Source of the DNA: Chlorocebus sabaeus
Lineage: Eukaryota; Chordata; Mammalia; Primates; Cercopithecidae
NCBI RefSeq assembly: GCF_047675955.1
Contig: NC_132926.1
Location: 19,512,826 to 19,576,825, forward strand
Length of the DNA: 64,000 nt
Reading direction: 5' to 3'
In this document: in pieces, positions 58,736 through 64,000 of the stretch
How positions within the stretch are numbered: position 1 is the stretch's first letter
How the letters are laid out: the number at the start of each line of letters is the position of its first letter
The notes under the pieces: generated by a model
What the model was told of the DNA's origin: nothing
What the model saw: only the letters and a program-made list of their open reading frames with translations
The model's database searches: none
Made by a program: the position numbers and the translations under genes

Positions 58736-58738
<3 letters not shown>
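56096..58738. other. Interval with few recognised elements
   Basis: About 2.6 kb. Phrases at 56190-56260 ('gctgacccatgatgagcagc') and 57700-57930 ('ctggctcac... gatttcttttggccaat... cctatcctgata') look like two pieces of one ancient interspersed repeat that I cannot name with confidence. No gene seen. Confidence 0.4.
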
Positions 58739-58767
<29 letters not shown>

Positions 58768-58787
58768 TACATACCACACACACACAT
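58739..58787 (+). repeat. (CA)n microsatellite, interrupted
   Basis: A CA run of about 14 units, the interruption CTACATACCA, then CACACACACACA. Likely polymorphic. Confidence 0.96.
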
Positions 58788-59060
58788 TAAAATAACTAAC
58801 TGGATACATGCACTTACAGATCTACTTTAGCACAACTCTGAAATGATTTGGATCTAGGATTGACCTCTGAGCTATTACAGTAAAAATTTCAATATGACTT
58901 TAAAACAAACAAAGGCCATCCACACAATTGATTTTGTTGCATTGGTTTGAGCAATGAACTGTATAATTTGTTTTTCTGCCAACAATATTTTATTTGGTTA
59001 GACTTGCCAAAGGAAGGACCAAGTAAAATCCTTTCTTTAGTAGAGGAGTCTTTAAAATAT

Positions 59061-59174
59061 TTTGAGGCTTCTTTTTTTTTTTTTTTTTTGAGACAGAGTC
59101 TCGCTCTGTCACCCAGTCTGGAGTGCAGTGGCGCGATCTCAGCTCACTGCAAGCTCTAAGTTTGAGGCTTCTTT
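59061..59174 (-). mobile_element. Very short 5'-truncated AluY-like insertion with perfect 14-bp TSD
   Basis: Only 86 bp (59075-59160) is inserted: a T run of about 16-17 bp and the last about 70 bp of an Alu (GAGACAGAGTCTCGCTCTG... CTCACTGCAAGCTC). The TSD TTTGAGGCTTCTTT at 59061-59074 and 59161-59174 is exact. GCAAGCTC, seen in AluY types, and few changes suggest a fairly young event. Confidence 0.95.
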
Positions 59175-59489
59175 AACATCTAACCTTAGATGTGGCTTTC
59201 ATTTTTAATCTATATCACCTGTATGGCCAAGCTCCACAACTATCTTGTCCTTATAATCCAGTGAGGCCAAGGGATTTTAACAGCTTTGTTCCAATGCCTT
59301 GGCTGATAGAAAAGGAGTCTAAGTGATCCTGAATTATAGTTGCTCCCCAAACTGGATGGACTACTGTGTCTACACATGGTTAAAAATGAATGTAGTAGGC
59401 TTAAAGTTTGCACTAATTCTTCTTACTATCTAGGTCTTTAGTTCTACCCTACTTAGGCCCGTTCTCCACATTACAGGTAAAATCAGACT
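59175..59489. other. Interval without recognised elements
   Basis: Nothing supported. Confidence 0.4.
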
Positions 59490-60050
59490 GACATTGTCAC
59501 ATTTCTGCTTAAAATGTTTTGATGGTTCCTTATTGACTGTGGAATAAAGTTATAGATCTTTTAGTCCTCCAAGACCCAGTCTCTACTCTCCAGCTTCTTT
59601 GAACTGAAATAACACCATATTATTTTAAATTCTTTGCATACTCTGGGTAGTTAACTCCTTTAAATATTTGCTCAAGTTACTCCTTCTGCCTGGAATTCTC
59701 CCCCTTACTATAGTTTTCATCAGTCTCATTCTAACTCTTCCTTCTTTCAGGTCAGGTGACGTGACCTCCATGTATCTTTCTCTGAACCGTCATATTACAA
59801 AATGCGCTTTCTTTGTGTTCTTATAGCAAAAGACAAGTACTGATTCCATTTTATTGAGACTATTTGTTTGTATCTCTCCCCCAACTCCTTTGAAGAACAT
59901 GAGTATTGTGAATACATCTTTCATGACCAAGTAACGTCTTCCCACCATCCACCCCTGCCTCTCCCCTCCCCGCACACATCTACTTATTTCCTAGCATTAG
60001 GCCTGGCATAAAAAAAAGTATTCTATAAATATTTGTTGAGCTGAGTGAAA
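59490..60050 (+). mobile_element. L2 3' region, plus strand
   Basis: 'ctgcttaaaatgttttgatggttccttattgac... ctccaagacccagtctctactctccagcttc... ctccttctgcctggaattctcccccttac... caggtcaggtgacgtgacc... gcctggcataaaaaaaagtattctataaatatttgttgagctgagtgaa' reads through a long L2 3' end in order. Confidence 0.92.
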
Positions 60051-60299
60051 TAGATTTACCTTAAAACATCCTAGAAGAGTACACAAAGCACTGGAATTAA
60101 ATCACTGATGTTTTCATTCAAAAAGAAATACCAGAGTGGTGCTAATGAAGTTGGATTCATCAGTTTGATGCTTATCAAAATCCATTTTCTGACTATGTCT
60201 GACTTTCTAACTATATCTGACTGAATGAATTTGAAAATATTGTGTTATTGGTCTGGATTATTTTTTCTACTTTTCTATAATGGACAAGTTTCTGTTCTT

Positions 60300-60580
60300 C
60301 TTTTACTTCTCAATTTAAGTATTATCCCTTCTGGGAAATCTCACATCCTCTAGATATCTTTTCGTACTTTTCTCTTACTCTTAAATTAGAGCTCACTGTG
60401 AATAAATAACTCTAATATAATACTTATCATGTTATGTTATAATTACTTATTCATGTGTCTCGCTGCATGTTCTTAAGTTCAGTACTCCTTGAGGGCAGGA
60501 CTTTTTTCCTTCATTTTTCCCCCTCTCACTTTTTAACCATTGTTTAATACAATGCCCAAAGTTGGATACTGGATATACCG
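60300..60580 (+). mobile_element. L2 3' fragment, plus strand
   Basis: 'tctgggaaatctcacatcctctag... tcagtactccttgagggcaggac... atacaatgcccaaagttgg' matches the last part of L2 in order. A second, separate copy after 59490-60050. Confidence 0.7.
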
Positions 60581-60774
60581 TTTAGTTTCTTCCCTTGCTG
60601 GTCTCCACCATTGTCTCAGAAACATGTTCCACGGATGATAAGGAGGATTAAGATTTAGAGAACGACTGACAAATTATCACCAACGAGAGGAACAAAAGCT
60701 CAAAGTACATGATGGCTTCAAGGGCAGCAAACATTGGATTCCCAAACCAATTACTATGCCAGCACATCTGCTAT

Positions 60775-60890
60775 GGAACCTAGAGACCTGGCTTTAAATC
60801 TTGGCTTGTCATGTATTTCGGTGTCTTTGAGTAATATATATGATACATCAGAATTTAACTTTTCTCATCTGTAAAATGGAATTAATTAAT
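60775..60890 (+). mobile_element. MIR fragment, plus strand
   Basis: 'ggaacctagagacctggctttaaatcttggcttg... cttttctcatctgtaaaatggaatt' is the MIR core and downstream region. Confidence 0.75.
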
Positions 60891-61454
60891 AAAATGTTGG
60901 TTGTAAGTAATAGAAATCCAAATCCAACTACATTGACCAGAAAGGGAAAATGACTGACTGGAATCCAAGGGGAATTTTGGCTTTAGGCATAGTTTAGTGC
61001 AGAGGTTCAAAAGATGTTTCTGGGTCAGTGTTACTCTTTTCTTCTGTTAGCCTTTTTTTCCTCTGCTCAGCTTCACTCTCAAACTCTTCCAGTATTAGAA
61101 AAGAAGTCCTCTGTCACCCTCAGACTTATATCCCCATAATGAATAAGCCCAGAAGAATTTTCCATTCCAGCCACCTAGGCAATTACCTGATTGGCCTTGC
61201 TGGAGTTATTACTGTGGCCAGGAGATTGATGGTGCTCTCAATGGCCAGTCTAGTGTGTTCCTTCCCTCCCTTTGGTTGGAGAAGGTAGGTTTTCTTAACT
61301 GAAAACATCCAGGAGACCACACAGGGTATGGTAGTAATGCCCCAACAGAAGCCAAAGAAAGGAGAAGGTCATTTCAGACAGACAAAACCCTGTATCTTCC
61401 AGGGTCTATTACATTGATTTGTTCTAACAAATATTTACTGAGATCATTTCTCAA

Positions 61455-61530
61455 AGAATTGTTGCAGAGATGAAAGATAATTGATGTAAAGTGCTTAGCT
61501 CACAATTTAGCATACACCCAAGACTCCAAA
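61455..61530 (+). mobile_element. MIR 3'-end fragment, plus strand
   Basis: 'agaattgttgcagagatgaaagataattgatgtaaagtgcttagctcacaatttagcata' parallels the MIR 3' segment. Confidence 0.65.
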
Positions 61531-62171
61531 AAAGGTAATAGCAAGTATCATTAATCAATTTAAACCAAAGGGAATACATTACATATCTAACATGCTATTT
61601 ATTTACATTAAAAAGTAGCTTTTGAAAGGATTATTGATTCAAAGATTGAATTCTAAAATGGTGACATATAGGCACGATAACTATTTTACATGACCTTTTG
61701 CCATTCAGATTTATTTCTTTGAGAGCATTAAAACAACGACATCCAAATTTCAAAGCCTATCAGAGAAGCCTCATTGCAGTAAAACAATGAGGCCTTTAAG
61801 TATTTGGTATAAAAATGATTCTCGTTATGAAACCCTACTGCCTTTGAAGCAACCTCTCCCTGTAGTATCCTCAAATGAATTTAATTTTCTATGACTCCGT
61901 AGAAGGGTCACATGGCTGAAAGTCAAGATGTCACTGAGTTGTGTCCCAGCATTATGAGAAGACATTGCTCTGAAGGAGCTTTTGTATTTATCTCATTGCT
62001 GGCTTTAATTTGATTGTGAATCAATGCTTCAGAGATAAGCAAGAATCTGAAAGACTTGCTGGCCTCAGTGAAATGTAAATTTTTGGAGGAAGGTAGAGAT
62101 CTAGGACCTGGTACAGAAAGCTCGGGCCATCTGCCTAGAAAAGAAACAACTACCAATCAGAAGATCATGTT
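61531..62171. other. Interval without recognised elements
   Basis: Nothing supported. The 77-aa minus-strand frame (61923-62156) has no recognisable product. Confidence 0.4.
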
Positions 62172-62300
62172 TTTAAAACAGGCTCTGGCTTCCATCTGTG
62201 GTTTTGAGCTAAATACTTAACATCTCTGGTTGTTAGTGTCCATATTTCTAAAATGGAGCAACTTACTTGCTAGGGTTGAAAAAATATGCTTTAAAATATA
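62172..62300 (+). mobile_element. MIR fragment, plus strand
   Basis: 'ggctctggcttccatctg... gagctaaatacttaacatctctgg... tttctaaaatggagcaacttac... tagggttg' follows MIR order. Confidence 0.72.
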
Positions 62301-62539
62301 CACTCTGATCTTTCTTTAGAGGCTTTCAGATAACTCAGGGCACAACCACTCAAGTAAAATTATTAATTAAGCAAATAAAAAATATAATAATGCTTAATTC
62401 TTTTTGCTTGATAGGGTTAGATCTCATAATGCAGAAACTCTCATACAGTGGTAATATTGCTTAATTACAAGGAACTTCCTGCCAGGACCTTACTGCTTTA
62501 TCTATTTTAGTCCACTGTTAACTCTGTGAGTTGTTTTAA

Positions 62540-62615
62540 TAAGTCACAGAGCAGGCATTTGAACCCAGATCTTCTCTCAACTTTATTTTTCCCATGTGCT
62601 ATGCTGCCTGCTGTA
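62540..62615 (-). mobile_element. MIR fragment, minus strand
   Basis: 'aagtcacagagcaggcatttgaacccagatcttc... catgtgctatgctgcctg' is the complement of the MIR core. Confidence 0.68.
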
Positions 62616-62636
62616 TCTCCAATAAGAAAACAAATT

Positions 62637-62930
62637 GGCTGGGCACGGTGGCTCACGTCTGTAATCCCAGCACTTTGGGAGACTGAGGCGGGTGGATCAC
62701 AAGGTCAGGAGTTCAAGACCAGCCTGACCAACATGGTGAAACCCCGTCTCTACTAAAAATACAAAAAAATTGGCCGGGCATGATGGCGGGTGCCTGTAGT
62801 CCCAGCTACTTAGGAGGCTGAGGCAGGAGAATCACTTGAACCCAGGGGTTGGAGTGAGCTGGTATCGGGCCACTGCATTCCAGCCTGGGTGACAGAGTGA
62901 GACACTGTCTCAAAAAACAAAACAAAACAA
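62637..62930 (+). mobile_element. Full-length Alu (AluS-like), plus strand, AAAAC-rich tail
   Basis: It starts GGCTGGGCACGGTGGCTC; both arms are present with a short deletion in the right arm ('cccaggggttggagtgagctgg'). The tail is AAAAACAAAACAAAAC. A short TSD AAAACAAAT (62627-62635 and 62931-62939) is plausible but merges with the tail. Confidence 0.96.
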
Positions 62931-62939
62931 AAAACAAAT

Positions 62940-63540
62940 CATAAAAAAAGACACAGTAAGACACAGTAATATAGGATGAGAATAACAGAAATTAAGCTGT
63001 GTTGTGAATGGATCAAAAGGATGTAAGACCTTGGGAGTCAATGAAAATATCTAATGTTTCCCTACTGTGCATAGAATGGATCCACCTTATCTGGATATTG
63101 CAAATGGGACCCCCAAAGGCCAGAGGGCTTTGAAATATCTTGGGTGTGCATAGTTTTTTTAATGATCGATATATGTAGGTAAATGAAATTCCATTTGTAC
63201 TCGCTTTTTATGTTTCCCTTAATGATTTCTAGGCAACTGTTCTTTGCATTGCTTGAAGGGCCTGGAACTATTGCTACAATTTCCTAGAACCTGAGCTTCC
63301 TTTCTAGATTTGAGCACTCTGATTTGACACCTTTGATGTGGGCCGTGCTGGACCTCGCTGGCGGAATATGAGCATTCTAAGGCCTTCCACCAAAAAAAGG
63401 TGCTTAATTGGAAGGATGATACTTCCGTCTTATTTTAGCATTATAAAGGATTACAGCTGGAGGGAGGAAAATCAACCCAAGCAATCTTGTATTTTGCTGC
63501 CTCTCAGACATGATTCTTACACTCACTCTCTTTCTTTCTT
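62940..63540. other. Interval without recognised elements
   Basis: Nothing supported as a repeat or gene. It ends in a TCTTTCTTTC / T-run pyrimidine tract (63527-63562) that may serve the candidate exon downstream. Confidence 0.45.
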
Positions 63541-63585
63541 CTTCTTTTTTTTTTTTTTTTCCTACTTCTGGTTTCTGCGGTTCAG

Positions 63586-63759
63586 TTTGTTATTCTGATA
63601 AGCACAGACTCAAGAGGGAACAAGATTGCAGGGCTGCCATCCTCAATGCATATTAAAGCCTTCTCTGCGTTAAGGAGCTAGAGGCGTGGAGTTACCAAAA
63701 AATAGAAAATCACATTGCACAACTTACTAAGTCTACCAAAATCATAGTGTGTCTCCATG
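63586..63759 (+). other. Candidate non-coding exon bounded by strong splice signals
   Basis: Upstream lie possible branch-point sequence (TTCTTACACTCAC, 63515-63528), a long pyrimidine tract with T18 and an AG-free stretch ending in TGCGGTTCAG (63585). The block ends CCATG followed by GTAAGT at 63760-63765. It is 174 bp long. All three forward frames contain stops, so if used it would be a 5' UTR or long non-coding RNA exon; the terminal ATG sits exactly before the donor. No repeat family recognised inside. Purely a sequence-signal prediction. Confidence 0.35.
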
Positions 63760-64000
63760 GTAAGTTATTGATTGCTTGCTTTGAGATGAAGCGATGCTGA
63801 ATCTGTAATTCAGTTTGTGACATTGACTAAAAACAAAACTCTGCAAAGGACTGAACACTGTTTGTTCCAATTGCCATTTTTCCCTGTGTTTTTAAATGCA
63901 AAAACACGACCAGACCTAGTTTGCATTTGTGCCTTGGAACCACTGTTCATAATTTGAGTGACTCAACACAAATCATTGAAGCTGAATGTGTCATGTCATG

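Noticed and set aside
1..64000. Search for an undescribed defence, toxin or multi-gene system
   Set aside because: No coding operon or gene cluster exists here; the window is primate non-coding DNA dominated by retroelements.

Overview
The window is nuclear DNA of an Old World monkey (macaque, baboon or close relative). Alu, THE1, MST and L1PA elements place it among primates. The Alu at 28975-29281 carries the 3' variant GAGATCCGGCCACTGC, and the L1 at 38521-40771 has a 3' UTR resembling rhesus/baboon L1s. Both are cercopithecid traits recalled from the repeat families, not searched here. I see no convincing protein-coding gene, tRNA, rRNA, CRISPR array or CpG island. Nearly all long open frames fall in retrotransposons. 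The window is intergenic or deep-intronic, AT-rich and made largely of layered transposon insertions.

Layout. 1-3537: 5' part of an old minus-strand L1 (5' UTR, ORF1 and ORF2 endonuclease remnants), split by a 500-bp solo LTR. 3550-4205: MLT1 LTR split by an Alu. 4441-12960: one Alu with target-site duplications (TSDs), MER1-type and other hAT elements, an L1M 3' end and microsatellites. 12968-16694: MER5A-type element, two Alus, L2 and a 5'-truncated L1. 16.7-20.9 kb: probable ERV1 LTR plus non-coding internal remnant. 20.9-26.4 kb: MST LTR, Alu, L2. 26.86-32.6 kb: old L1M on the minus strand, carrying a nested MLT1 and young AluY, ending in an AT-rich zone with a ~155-bp direct duplication. 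35.9-38.5 kb: L2, MIR, an inverted duplication and an ERVL-type LTR. 38.5-40.8 kb: young L1 with a 5' inversion and perfect TSD. 41.3-44.1 kb: old L1 3' ends and an unclassified GC-richer repeat block. 45.2 kb: MER2 (Tigger). 47.85-50.13 kb: complete THE1 provirus. 51.4-56.1 kb: Alus, an MLT1 LTR and a second 5'-inverted L1. 59-62.9 kb: a very short Alu, L2, MIR and a full Alu. 63.5-63.8 kb: a candidate non-coding exon.

No genes act together here. The informative content is the insertion history (nesting, TSDs, twin priming), two local duplications that repeat families do not explain, and one splice-site-bounded block near the right edge. Repeat names and boundaries were assigned by eye; older elements carry +/-10-50 bp uncertainty.
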